Assembly: GCA_032358255.1 (NCBI GenBank)
Contig: JAULBX010004555.1
Location: 3,280-67,279, forward strand
Length of the DNA stretch: 64,000 nucleotides
Source: Heterotrichella gracilis
Taxonomy: Eukaryota; Sar; Xanthophyceae; Tribonematales; Xanthonemataceae
Reading direction: 5' to 3'
Shown: in pieces, positions 1-12,900 of the stretch
How the letters are laid out: each line of letters begins with the position of its first letter
Position numbering within the stretch: position 1 is the stretch's first letter
The notes under the pieces: model-generated
What the model was told of the DNA's origin: nothing
What the model saw: the letters and a program-made list of their open reading frames with translations, nothing else
The model's database searches: none
Made by a program: the position numbers and the translations under genes

Positions 1-131
1 GTTTTCGCACCTCATGGGAACCTCCTCGATCGCCTCCCACTTGTTCATGCCCATCTTCACCACAAGCGGGGTGTTGGTGTGGCTGAGGGGCCCCTTGGAG
101 CGGTCGTAGTACAGCTGGCACCGGTACCCTA
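1..131. repeat. Direct copy of the 3' half of the CBM53 exon
   Basis: Positions 1-131 repeat 209-339 with only a few differences. The repeat includes the exon end and its GTGCG donor. It breaks off at the same point (ggtaccctac) and probably begins before the window. It could be a decoy or alternative 3' exon of the starch synthase gene. Confidence 0.9.
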
Positions 132-3100
132 CTCTAAATCCTACTGTATAGGAGCGCTACACCCCAAAAAACACCAAAATAACCCCCAAAACCACCAAAA
201 GACACCAGTTTTCGCACCTCATGGGAACCTCCTCGATCGCCTCCCACTTGTTCATGCCCATCTTCACCACAAGCGGGGTGTTGGAGTGGCTGAGAGGCCC
301 CTTGGAGCGGTCGTAGTACAGCTGGCACCGGTACCCTACGGGAACCCTGCCCTCTGGGAGCCAAAAGGTGCCCTGGCCTGCGTTGCGCGCCTTTTCGGCA
401 GCGGAGGTGAGGGTGGCGCTGGAAACCGCCTCCTGGCGAAGCGCCATGCGGGCGACCGCCAATCCGGTGACAACCTGCAAAGAAAAGGGGGAGAAGTGGG
501 TGAAAAGTGGGTGAAATTTGAGCACACATTGGGTGAGGAATGGTTGGGTTTGGCGTGCGATTGCGCGCCTTTTCAGCAGCATAGGTGAGGGTGGCGCTGG
601 AAACGGCCTCCTGGCGAAGCGCCATGCGAGCCACTGCCAATCCAGTCACCACCTGCAAAAGAAAGGGCGAGAAATGGGTGATGATCGGGTGAATTTGAAC
701 ACAATTGGCTAGACCCCACACCCACATCTTTCCCAAAACACCACCACCACGCAACTCACATCAGGAACCTTGTCCACCCTCCTTCCACCTCCGCAGCCGC
801 ACCCCTGGCACCCTCCACAGCCGCAGCCATCGCCCCCTTCCCTGCCCACCTTTGAACCCACACCCACTTCAAAAACACCTTCACCCTCCCAAACACACCA
901 CCACCACCATCACCACCCCACCACAACTCACATCCGCGATCTTGTCCGCCCTCCCCTCCACCTCCGCCGCCGCCCCCCTGGCACCCTCCGCAGCAGCAGC
1001 CATGGCTGCCTCCTCTGCCCGCCTTTGCCCCCCCTGCCGGGCCACAAGCTTTTGGTAGCGCTCGCGCAGCCCTGCCAATTTAGCGGCTGCTTCATCCTTG
1101 TTGGCAGCAACCTCCATCACCAGGGATTGCAGCGCCTCGTTCTCAGACTGCGCCAGAGAAAATGGGTCAGAAATTCAGGGTTTTCATTAGGGTTTTGTTG
1201 GGGTGCAATTTGGGGATTACGGCAACAAGTGCGTGGTAGCGCTCGCGCAATCCGGTCAATTTTGCGGCTGCTTCATCCTTGTTTGCTGCGACTTCCATCA
1301 CCAGGATTGCAGCGCCTCGTTCTCAGACTGCAGGGTTTCGGGGGAAAAGGGTTGGTTAGGGTTTTGATGAGGGTATTTTCGGGTGCAATTGGGGTTTTTG
1401 GGACCAGTGTAGGGTTTCCAGCCAGCTTGGCAGCTGCTTCGTCCTTGTTGGCAGCTACTTCCGTCACCAGGGATTGCAGCGCCTCGTTCTGCGGGGTTTC
1501 GGAGAAAGGCTTGGTCAGGGTTTTGGGGAGGGCATTTTTGGGTGCAAATTAAGGTTCTTGAGACAAGTGTAGGGTTTCAGTCAGCTTCGTTCTTGTTGGT
1601 AGCAACCCGCATCACAGGGACTGATAGCGCCTCGGTTTTTTTACTGCGGCGAGTTTAGATGAAGAGTGGGTGCTCCTGTGCACTTTCACACCCTAATCAC
1701 AAACCCCAAGCCCGCTGCATTCGCTGGCCTCAGCCCCCGTCACATGGCCTCAGCCAAGTCAGGAAGTAATTTTTGCACGGTTTCTCCCCACCTTTAGTTA
1801 TATTGTATAGATATATTATACCCACCTTGAGTTTTTCCAGCTCCTGCATCTGCTTATCAGCCTGCTGGGCCTTGCGTGCTGAGCGGGCCAAGCGGTCCGC
1901 CTTGGCTGCCTCCATGGCCGCGGTGGCGCTGGCCTGCTCCACGCTGGAGATGACCCTACAGCAGTGGTAACAGGTGCGTGTTAAGGTAATCCTCAGGCTT
2001 TTAGGACGTTTTCTTAGCTGTTTTTCTAGGTTTTTCCAAGGGTTTTTGGGTAGGAATTGCGTGTGGACCGGGCCAGGCGGTCCGCATTGGCTGCCTCCAT
2101 AGCAGTGGCGCTGGCCTGTTCCACACTGCAGATGACCCTACCCTAGGGTGCATGTTCCCATACTGACAAGCCTTCGTGTCCTACCGCCACCACCACCACC
2201 CACCACCGCCACCACCACCAACACCCCAGCGCCACTCACTCGTGCGCCTCTATGGGTGCGTTCTTAATGAGCATCATATGCCAGCAGCAACCATGGCAGC
2301 TTTCTCCTCAGCCACATTCTTTAGTAGGGTAGATTAGGGGTTTCGGATAGGGTTTTTCACAGGGATTTTGGCACATGACCCCCACCCCCACCACAGCAGC
2401 CACCACCACCACCACCCATTACTCACTCGTGCGCCTCAACGGGTGCATTCTTGGTCAGCATCTTGCCAGCAGCGATGGTGGCGGCCTTCTCCTCAGCCAG
2501 CTTGCGAGCCAGGCCCTTGGCGGCACTGCGGGGTGGGGGGCGGACGCAGTGTCAGAAGGGTTTTGCGCAAAACCCTATCGATAGGCCGTCGAAACACCTC
2601 CTGGAAGTAGCCACTAGAGTCCACAGGCGCACCTGATCTTGGCCACAATGGCCATGCAGGGGATCCTAGACCCTAACATTTGAACCCTAAACTCTGGACC
2701 CCAAACCCTAGAGGCGCACCAGACTTTGGCCACAATGGCCATGCAGGGGATCGTAATCTCAACATATAACCCTAAACTCTGAACCTTCAACCCTAGAGGC
2801 GCACCTGACTTTGGCCACAATTGCCATGCGCGTGTTGGCGATGGCGCTGTTGGCAGCCCTTGCCTCCTCTGCCTGCCTCTGCATGCGTTCATTCCGCCTA
2901 TTGTCAGCATCCTGAGACGCATCCACCTCCACCTCCGCTCCCCCCTCCACCCCCACCGCTAGTGGCTTGACACCACCGCCCCCTCCTTCCTCCCCTGGGG
3001 GTTTTGCCTTGACCGCGGCGGTGGTTTCCTCCCCTTGCATTTTTTCTGCGGGGGGTGTTTTGCCCTTGGTTGCTTCGGGCGCAGGGGGTGCCACCTTCCC

Positions 3101-4008
3101 TTCCCCCTCCGCTGGCGCTGGGGGTGTTTTTCCCCCTGCCGGTGGGGTTTCCCCCTTGCCCTTTGCCCCCTCCTGTGCTGCTGCTTTCTCCAGCTCGGAA
3201 ACCCTGCATTAGGGTAATTGGTTCAGAAAACCCTAGGGCAACGCAACCAACTCGGAAACCCTATGAGGGCAGTGTGCGTGCGCGTGCACTACCTTCCCCA
3301 TCCCCGAAACCCTGCGTTAGGGTAACCAATTGTGCTGCTTGCTTCGAACCAGATAACTCACAAGGCAAAGACCTTGCTGTAATGCTTTGTAATGCTTGTA
3401 CTTACCAACGGACGTTGCACACGTGTGCTTGCCTGCACTGATACCCCACTGGACCCTGTCCACAGCTCGGCTTCAGCCTAGAGCCTAGGGTTCACGATCA
3501 AGGGTTCCTTCGCACGCGACCCTACTGCCAGAGACTTCTATTGGCTGCCACCTGGCACCTGGCAGCAACTAGTGCTGCCCAGTGCGCACAGGAATTCGGC
3601 TCAGAAAACCCTAGGGCAAGGCAACCGATTCGGAAACCCTACAGGGGAGAAAGTGGCTGTATCTGGATCCACACCAGTCACCCTAGCTGCTGGTGGAGGC
3701 ATTTCCCCCTGGGACACGGATGTGACTGAAACTGGTACTGTTTCACCTCCCAGGCTCTGGCCAGTGATGGACTCTTAGAGTGCAGGCTTTTGGGTGTGAA
3801 GGGTTTTGGGTGTAGGGTTTTGGGTGTAGGGTGTAGGGTTGTAGGGTGTAGGGCTGCACCTGACAAGTCCTGTCCGTCGGTGGGGTGTGTGGCGCCCCGC
3901 CCCCCATGGCGCACCCCCCCGCAGGGGTGGGTGTGCGTTGATGGAGGCGCGCGGTGGGTGGGGGGTGGGTGCCCCCGCCAGCCCCCGCTGCATGCCGCTG
4001 TGCTGCAT
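1..4008 (-). CDS. SS3: Starch synthase III-type protein, N-terminal part (runs off the left edge)
   Basis: Partial soluble starch synthase of the SSIII class, which elongates glucan chains in the plastid. Exons read on the minus strand: 3,860-4,008; 2,805-3,203; 2,427-2,525; 1,826-1,943; 932-1,147; 218-474. All joins are GT-AG and stay in frame. The first exon begins MQHSGMQRGLAG and is rich in R, A, P and S, like a chloroplast transit peptide. Next come a low-complexity K/P/G/E linker and Ala/Lys/Glu-rich coiled coils (for example RLARSARKAQQADKQMQ). The last exon holds YRCQLYYDRSKGPLSHSN and MGMNKWE, which match the start of the CBM53 starch-binding modules of SSIII. The GT5/GT1 catalytic domain must lie left of the window. 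The gene family rests on the CBM53 match and architecture only. The start could be further upstream, because a good acceptor (cctacaacag) sits just before the chosen ATG. Confidence 0.82.
561..835. repeat. Echoes of the CBM53 exon start and of the coiled-coil exon end
   Basis: 561-662 copies the acceptor side of exon 218-474 with point changes. 740-835 is a more diverged copy of the 3' end of exon 932-1,147. Both lie in the same intron, each next to the exon edge it resembles. Confidence 0.85.
1230..1647. repeat. Three decaying echoes of a coiled-coil exon start
   Basis: Copies at 1,230-1,332, 1,420-1,496 and 1,579-1,647 repeat the 5' end of exon 932-1,147 with its acceptor. They become shorter and more diverged with distance from the true exon. 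The spacers contain gggttttg-type telomere-like sequence. Confidence 0.88.
2060..2312. repeat. Echoes of two starch synthase coiled-coil exons
   Basis: 2,060-2,140 repeats the 5' part of exon 1,826-1,943. 2,233-2,312 is a degenerate copy of exon 2,427-2,525, including its donor side. Both lie in the intron between those two exons. Confidence 0.8.
2622..2751. repeat. Two tandem echoes of an exon 3' end and its donor
   Basis: The block ggcgcacctgactttggcc, marking the exon end and donor at 2,805, recurs at about 2,622-2,662 and 2,711-2,751. Each copy is followed by variants of 'aaccctaaactctgaacc'. Confidence 0.88.
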
Positions 4009-6946
4009 CCTCCTGTTGTAGGTGTGGGGTGGGGTGGGTGGGGTGGGGTTGAGGGTATGCAGGTAAAGGACTGGGATAGGTAGTGCGTGAGGGCAGTGCA
4101 AGATACCAATACAGAGAATGGCATAGAGGAAATACCAGGTACCCTATTGAAGAGGTAGCTACACAGTAGTGTACCACAATCTTTCAGTCACATCCACAAC
4201 GTATCCACGCCACCAGCTCTAACACATCCCCCCAGCAATCGTCAAGGCGGCAGTGGCAGATGTCCCCACCCACCCCGGTATGCAACCCAACGTTTGCAAA
4301 TTGCACACGCCACCGCCCAGCAAGCTTCTTCCTTACCTGGCTATATATTCGCCACGCGAGGAGGGTTACCAGTAAAAGAGTGCTCCACCACTCGCAGTAC
4401 AAATTGTAAAAAGTGGTACGGTAGCTTGCTAGCAGCAGTGCTGCGTGTGGTACCCCAGTTGGGTGTAAAGCGTCAGTAGTCAACTGCTATCTAGTGCAAT
4501 ATAAGGTGTCGCCTTATTCAAATCGTTACCACTGGCCCTCTCCGCCACATGGCGACGAGCTTAGCTAACGAAACTGGGCATGTGCCCCTGGAATGCATGC
4601 ATACGCACCACACCACAACAGCACGTGTACGCGCTGATCGTCTGCTGTGTGGTTATACACACGGGTAAAAGCACGTATTCGGCCCAGTGTAGCCGTATGC
4701 CAGCACAAGGCATCAAGCGAGCTCGATATACGGAGGCAGGGACTTGGCGCTGTTCAGCGATCTGGCTGCAAAAAAGATTTCCAGTAAAAAATGTGATCTC
4801 AGGGGGGAGGATCCAACATTTCAATGGAGACGAGGGGACATGGCTCGAGCTGGCTCAGACGCTAGTGAGCTCACAAGTTCTGGTTTAGGGTTAAGCGCAG
4901 TGCAACCGTGGATGAAGAGAACAGATAACCAGGCCTTCACTGTTTGGGTTACCCCCCTTGCACTCATGGCTCAACCCAGTTGCATGCATATGGGCATTGC
5001 AAGCATGCCTACATGCTTTCCAGCGATACAGCCAGATTAGCAGTCACTCCAGCATGCCTTGCATCAAATTAGACCATTCCTGGCACTGTTTATACCGTTA
5101 CACCTGGCATGCAAAGGTGCAACCCCAACCCTAAGGGTTAACGTTGGCAGCAACGCGAAACCTTGGCATGGGTTGGTGGAGGGGGCTGTAAACAGTTGCA
5201 ACTCTCACTGTCCAGCATAATAACTGCCCTCAATTTTCGGCTTTGAGCCTCGAATGTCTACACACAACCCAGGTGCTAGCTTGCACTGCCTCGGATCCCT
5301 CAGACCTCATATCTCTCAGGTTTGCTGCTAGAAGCAGGTGCAGGATTTCTTGGCAGAATGATTTTTGAGCAAAAGCCCAAATTTCAGCTTGCCCACTACT
5401 GTCCCCAGCAGAAGTAGCAGTTCTCTTGGCGGAATGGCTGCACCATAGCTAGGGATGTGTGGGGAGTCCTGTGGCTTGGTGCACAGCTGGAGACTGCCGC
5501 TGTGGAGGCTGTGTACGCCATCCCCATTCTGCGAATCCCGGGCATGGGGTTTGCGGTGTTGGTGTGGCCGTTCCCATGGGGATGGCAAGGAATGGCAAGC
5601 ATGCCCATCCCCGTTGGCACCCCTGTGCGTGCGCCAGTGAGTTGAGCATTGCCATGCTGCTTGACTTTGATGCGCCACGCAGCTGGAATGCATGCACTTG
5701 GCGCTAAACCCTAAACCCTCACCCAGCTACAGCCGATGCACGCACTGGCTGTGAACCCTAAACCCTACCGCATCTGTAGCCGAAGCACGCACGGGCTCTG
5801 AACCCTAAAACCCTACCGCATCTGCAGCCGATGCACGCACTGGCTCTGAACCCTAAAACCTTGCCACACCTGTAACCGATGCACGCACGGGGCTCGAAGT
5901 ATGCCACACATGCAAGGACACAGCCACCCTGAACCCTAAAACCCTAAACATTGGACACCGGCACTGTTCACAGAGCGCATCGCCTCCAGGGTGAAACACA
6001 ATACTTTGAGAGAGATTGTAACTTTGGTCATTGTCAACAATGCATTATAATAGTTACAGAATGCCCAGACGCCTTGGTTCACATAGTGCAATTTCTTCAC
6101 CACTACATCGAAACGACGTCCCAGGAAGATGGAAACTTGTATGCATACCTCAACGAGTGCTAGACGCGATTTAAAACATGCCGGTGTGGTACATGCAAGC
6201 AACAACATAGTATGGTGACATCCGCAGAGACAAACTGACTCCACATCTTCCATGCATAACACAGTGTCAAGCATAATCTCCCAAGACTAGACCCGAGCTA
6301 TGCGGCGCAGCGCCTAATAAAAAAAAGGCCATCCAATGGGGGTGGCGAATACGTTCTAAAAAATAACGGGTATCGTACTACCGGTATGGATGGTACCAAA
6401 CCTGCGTCAACCAGCAAAGCTAGCCATCAACCCACATGCAATGTCGCCTGCTTAAAAATACCCTGCAACGAGCCAAGGCAGCTTGCATGGCAGGATATTA
6501 ATCAAAGAGGCTAGTTGGAGTGCATATCAATAAGCTTGAGGGGTGATCGCAGGCACAGAGGATTTGAGCTCGATTGGTGGATGGTCAGACCAATAGGGGT
6601 GCTGTTAGGGGACCAAATGTGGCGCACGTGACAACCTGAAAAGGGGGCCTGGCGTACGTACGGGACAGAAGGGCGCAACTGCATTCAAAAGGCTGAACGA
6701 TGATGAACTCTGGTGCCAGCAACAAACTCCAAAGGGTAAACCACAGACCAACTGAGGGGCGCCAACTAACGGGCATGGATGGCGGGTGTGCGTACGATAA
6801 CCTTCTAAAGTAGGGGACGGCACCTAGGACAAACAGCGATCAGAGCGTCCACACATTTGCCCCCAACTTGGGGATTAGTAGCATCCCCAGCGCTGGGCAT
6901 GCCACCTTCCCTTTCCAGGGACAGGTTGGCAACCTCCCCTATTCAT
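4009..6946. other. Intergenic region, starch synthase promoter side and AMT copy A 3' flank
   Basis: I recognise no gene. The lower part should hold the starch synthase promoter. 5,011-5,040 is half of the hairpin element found at 18,361-18,423. 5,705-5,900 is a tandem repeat. About 5,950-6,800 is the 3' untranslated and flanking DNA of ammonium transporter copy A. It shares several blocks with 20,200-20,700 below copy B, for example ggcgcagcgcctaa and atgcaagcaacaacat. TGTAA, the usual chlorophyte poly(A) signal, occurs on the minus strand near 6,053. Confidence 0.6.
5705..5900. repeat. Tandem repeat, about 58 bp unit, roughly 4 copies
   Basis: The unit is an accctaaaccct block followed by a ctacagccgatgcacgcact-like block. 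The later copies diverge. No coding potential is seen. Confidence 0.85.
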
Positions 6947-9900
6947 TTACTCCACACTCTCCACCTTGGTCAGGCGCTCCTCCAAGTGCGCGATGCGTGC
7001 GATGAGCGAATCGCTGGACAGGGCAGACATTGCCTGCACCTTGGCGGGGTCCATCAACTCCTCACCTGAGATTGCAAAAAAAATGATCAGGTCGTAATTA
7101 GGTAACTTTGTTTTTTACAATTTAATAAGACTGAACTACCGTAATTGGTGATGTCATTTGAGGGGGCAGACATTGCCTGCACCTTGGCGGGGTCCATCAA
7201 CTCCTCACCTGGGATTGAAAAAAAATGCACAGGGTCGTAAATAAAGACGTATTTGTGCGACCAAATTAATTGATATTATCATTAAGTCATTGCCCGAGTA
7301 GTAATTACGTACCACGCTGTAAGATCGAGGTTGATTCCTCACCTGGCACGGGCCTGTTCCCGGTTGCGTACATGTCGCGCACCGACTCGTCCAGGGAATT
7401 TAGGGTTTTAGGGGCTGGGTTTAGAGTTTAGGGTGTAAAACTGTTCCTTAACTGACACGGGCCTGTGGCCGGTTGCATACATGTCGCGCACCGACTCGTC
7501 CAGGGTGCTTGGACTTTAGGGTCTCTGTGTAGGGTTTAGGGTTCTCACCTGGCACGGGCCTGTGGCCGGTTGCGTACATGTCGCGCACCGACTCGTCCAG
7601 GGTGTTGCCCACGTAGTTGTCGTAGCCGGTGATCTCCTGGTCAGCAGAGATGCGCAGCATGCCAAGCTTACTGCAAGGGCAAGGGGGTTGCGTTAGCGTC
7701 TGTCGTGTGCGCATAGGATGCACATGGGCGGCACGCCAAGCTTGCAGGGCTCAGGGTTGAGTTTCATAGGGTTTAGGGTTCAGGGTAAGGGTGTTGCCCA
7801 CGTAGTTGTCATAGCCGGTGATCTCCTGGTCGGCCGAGATGCGCAGCATGCCAAGCTTGCTGCAGACAGGAACGAGGGAAGGGGTGTGCGTTAGGGTTTG
7901 CCTTAACATTCGTGCCAGGTGGATGCATATGCCGATTTTGCAGGGCTGATATTCAAGGTTTTAGGGTAAGTGTGTTGCCCACACACTTGTCGTAGCCCAT
8001 CATCTTCTTACCAACTGCAGGTGCACAGCATAGGGCACCCTAAACCCCAAGACGTTTCACTCAACACCCTGAATCCAGGCACCCTGAATGCAGGCCCAGG
8101 ACGCCTTGCTAGGGTTTTTGGCTAGGGTCACCACCCACTCACGCGAGGCCACAGAGGAGCGCCATGCGCCAGCAGAATACTGCAAACCAACCCCAAGCAC
8201 CCTATCATAGAGCAGCTACATGCCACCGCCACATGCGCCTACCCACCCCAGGCGCACCCTAAACAACTACACACTAGACCCTAACACCCCCAGCACACAC
8301 TCACTTGAGGCCACAGAGAAGCGCCATGAGCCAGCAGAATGTCCAGGAGATCATGACAATCTCACCAATCACCTGGCAGGCCAGCAGGCGCCCTGCACCC
8401 TAGAGGGTATTTGACACCCGGAAAACGCCCACACCCAACACCCTAAATCCAGGCGCAGAAAAGGGCTCCTGCCTAGGGTTCTGGCTAGGGTCACTGCCCA
8501 CTTACTTGAGCCCGATGAAGAGCGCCGTGAGCCAGCAGAAGGTCCATGACACCATGATGATCTCGCCAATGACCTGGCAGGCCAGCAGGCGCCCGCCACC
8601 GCCCATGAACAAGCCGTAGGGGCGCTGGTTGCCGCTCACTGGGTTGGTGCCATAGGCCAGGGTCACATACTCAGCCTCAGCAAACAGGCCTGGGAAATGG
8701 GGAGGGAAGGGAGTTTGATTCAAAATTTAATGGTCTCGCACTATCGGGTGGTTGATATCCATGGGTGTTGGGTGTTGTACTGAGGAAGGTGACTATTTCA
8801 AGAGGTAATGATTCTCCCTAGGAGCACATCACAGGGGCGCTGGTTGCCGCTCACGGGGTTGGTGCCATAGGCCAGGGTCGCGTAGTCGGCCTCAGCAAAA
8901 AGGCCTGGAAAAGGGGGGAGGGATTTGGTGCTTGATCCCAAATCAGGCGAGACATCGGCTGACAGTTGGATTCTAGCCATAGGCCAGGGTCACGTACTCA
9001 GCCTCAGCAAACAGACCTGGAAAATAATGGGGGAGAAGTAGGTACAGTACCTAATAGCATTGAGGTGCTTGCTGTCTGAACCAGACGAGTCCTTGACTGA
9101 GGCTTATACGGTTATTGGGGAGTTGTATTAGATTCCATAAGGGGGTGTTAAAGCTCCCCAGGAGCTTGCAGTAGGGGGGCCGCCCACACGGAGATCTCAC
9201 TGGACTGGTGTCTACTTAAGGTTGAGGGTGCTGCCAATCGCCAGGGTCACGTGATTGGCATCAGCAACCAGGACTGGAAATGAGATGGGGAAAAGGTTTA
9301 ATGCACTGTGCAATATTCCTAAGTTGGAAACTCACAAGCCAAGTATACTGGCTTGTGAGTTCAGTATACTCAGCAAATACTTCTTGATTATAGAATGGCA
9401 GTTTCAGCTCCATTTGTGGATAAAAACACCACACATTCCCCGCTATAAACAACCCCCAGAAACAGCATCCCACGGCTAGGGTTTACGGTTAATTGAGGGT
9501 TTGCACAGTCACGCACATAATTCACGAGCACACCAGATTCAGCGTTAAATACTAGGGTTCATTAGGGTTTGGATACAACCCTATACTTACCGACTGAGAA
9601 CACGCCCCAGAGGCCGCACACCAGATGCACACCCACAGTCTCCAGGGGGTCGTCAAGCTTGAGTGTGTGCAGGGCCCAGTGCTTGGCAGGGGGGTAGAGA
9701 AGGCCTGTGTAGGGGGGAAGGAGGAGGATGGTGAACTAGTGTGTGATGTGGGTACCCTAAAATTATAGGTATATGCTGCTTTTCAGCCCCGCACACCACA
9801 CATGATGCTCACAATCACCGCTGCCCATGGTCCCTAGCTAAGGGTTTCATGAAATGCTACGGTTCTCACACCAACTCCCCCAATCACCGCAGCCCATCGG

Positions 9901-12900
9901 GGATGCACCCCACACCCATTGGCGCACACCAACATGCCCTTGAGCAAACCCTAGCCAAGGGTTTCCACCGACCCTTGTGTAATCCAGCAAAGGGGTCACT
10001 ATCCAAGTTTCAGAAATCCATGCTAAGAGTTTCCACCCCACGCACCGCAAACGACGCCCACAATCACCGCCGCCCATGGGGGCAGCACACCACACCCACT
10101 GGTGATTGCAACCAGGCCCCCAAGCACGCCATTGGCACAGGCAGACACGTCCCAGGACATGACCTTGGCCCCGCGCCACTTGGAGAGGATTGCTGAGAAA
10201 AGGAGAGAGACGATTCCGGCTGCTGCTGCCGCGAGGGTGGTGTTGACAGCGGCGATGTTCACCTGCGGGGGGGTGAGGAGCGGGGGTGAGGAGGAGTGAG
10301 TAAGGGGTGTGAGGAGGTGGTGTTGATGGTGACAACGGAGGGGTGCTAGGGTTGAGGCATTTGGAGTTTTGATGGGCTTCCAAGGTTGATTAGGAAACAT
10401 TTTGTCCAGGCACAGAAAGACAACGCTGCCTTTTTTGGTCAAATACCTTATTCGAGGACCTTGCGACACACTACAGGATTCCTTCCAGGATGCCCCTCCC
10501 ACCATTGCAATGCATTCGAAAATGGTCAGGTCACTAGGATGTTGTGTGGGGTTCCCCTAGAGTTAGGGATTTTGCAGGGTGTACGCCATCCTTATCGCAC
10601 CGTTGCGGAGTATCCGACGATGGCCAGGGCCGAGCCGGGGTTAAACCCATACCAGCCAAACCACAGGATGAGCACTCCCAGCATCTCAAGGGAAGCAGAG
10701 TGGCCGGGCATGGAGCGGGGCTCGCCGTTGGAATCAAAGCGCCCCAGGCGGGGGCCGGTAACCAGCATTGCTGCGAGGGAGGCGGTGCCGCCGTTCACGT
10801 GCACCACGCCAGACCCTGCAAAGTCAATCATGCCGGAGCCCAGGAAGAGCTTGCCTGCGCTGGGGACCCTGAAGGCGCCCAGCCAGCCTGCGGGGAGGAG
10901 GTAAGGAGAGTGGGAATCAGTTCCATTCAACTAGCAATGACAAGGTCAGCAGGGGATCCCCTTCCGGAAGGGGTGTGCGTGCACGAAACGCTGTGAAGGG
11001 GGTGGGTAGGGAAGGAAGGGTTCAGTAGGTTGCTAAGCCAATTATTCCAAAGCCAAGGAAGAGCTTGCCTGCGCTGGGGACCCTGAAGGCGCCCAGCCAG
11101 CCTGTGGGGAGGGGTAGGGAGGGATGCTGGGTTTGAGAAGCAGTGGAAGGATATTGTGGGGGATGCAGTGACCGATACACCCACGTAGACATCAACAGCT
11201 CACAGGGAAGTTACCTTAAATTGCACTGCAGGTTACCCTATACCGTAAACCTAAACCCTAAACCCTGCATGTGGTGCGTACCAGCTTGGGTCCATGTCCA
11301 GTGCACGAACCTTAGGTACACCCACATGGACACCACAAAGGCAAACCCTACCCCTAAACCCTACAAACCCTGCATAGGGTGCGTACCAGCCTGGGTCCAC
11401 GTCCAGTGCACGATGACTGGATACACCCACGCGGACATGAACAGCGCAAAGATGAGGTAGCCCTCGATCTTGACTTTCTCGGCAAAGCCTCCGGCGGTGA
11501 TGGTGGTGGTGACGGCGCAGAACTGCACGACGTGGGGGCATGGGTGGGTGATGGAAGGGACCATTCTGTCCTTGCACCGGCGACCAAAAAAAACTATACC
11601 ACAGCAAAAGGGTTACCCACTCACCAACATCCCGGGTGAGCAAGCACACTCTAGTGCCCACGTTACAGAAGCCTTGAACAGCATCTCAGCAGCGTCCTTG
11701 AGCAACACCCTAAACACCGTACAATGCCCTGGAGCCACTCCCTAGCAGCATTTGAGGAACACCCTAGACACCCTACCAGGACCCTTGCTACCCTAACAAG
11801 CAATCTGGCCTTGGTGCCTGTACGCACCACATACTGGAAGTACCACAGGTACCAGCCGTTCTGCACGTAGGGCGCGGAGGTGGACGGGGGGTCGTTCTTG
11901 AGGGCAAACCACTGGGTACCAATGAACCCATTGCCGGTGTTCGAGCAATTTTCGCCGTTCTCGTCGCACGTAAACTTGTCCCCAAAGGCAATACCCCAGC
12001 CGAGGAAGTAAAACCCTAGGGCGGCCACGCAGGCGTCGGAGATGTTCATGAGGATGATGGCCTTGGCGTTCTTCTTGCGGAGGGCACCGGCGCACAGCTG
12101 CAGGTGGTGGAATGGGTGGGGGTTAGTTGACGCAACATTGTTCCAGGGGTGGTATGAGAGGCCTGAGGGGGTGTATTGGGGGGGAGGGGGGGTAAGGGGG
12201 GGAAGGGGAGGGAAGGGGAGGGGAGAGAAGCAAGGGGAGTGGGGGAAGCATTGTTTTAGGGTTTGTGACTCGAGGTTGTTCATGAATACAATGGCCTTGG
12301 CGTTCTTCTTGCGGAGGGCACCAGCCCACAGCTGCTGGGGTGGGGAGGGGGAAATTGGTGGGGATGGGGGTGGTAGTTAATTGGCCAACTGTGAGCAGGG
12401 CCCAGTTGATGGGTTTGCAGACGTTGCGAGTGTGGGTTGCGTTCGAGAGGGTGGGGCCATTGGAGGGGGAATAACAGCATGGAGGGGGGGCGCTCAGCTA
12501 TATGGGGTGGGGATGGTGGACGGGTGGATATAAGAGGTCGAGAGGGTGTGGTGGACTATGTGGAGGTTAAAGTGCATGGGAATGTGGGTGGGTGGGTAGC
12601 ATGGGTACAAACAGGACGTGCACACTTGCACACTATGGCGGACGTGGGGTGGTGGTGGGTGGGGCTCCCTGAGGGTGACTAGATATCACCAAACTGCCAC
12701 GCGTCAACAAGCAATATCCACACCGCCCCCCACACATGCGGGCACAGGGCACGTGGCGCCAAGAGCATCGATATCGCCCACATTGAACGTGTACGAACGA
12801 TACACCACGACCTGCGATGCCCGTAGTGCACCACGTGTGATTGGATGCACGTGGTGGTATGTTTAACAGACCCAAACATGCTATCGATGCCCATGGACGT

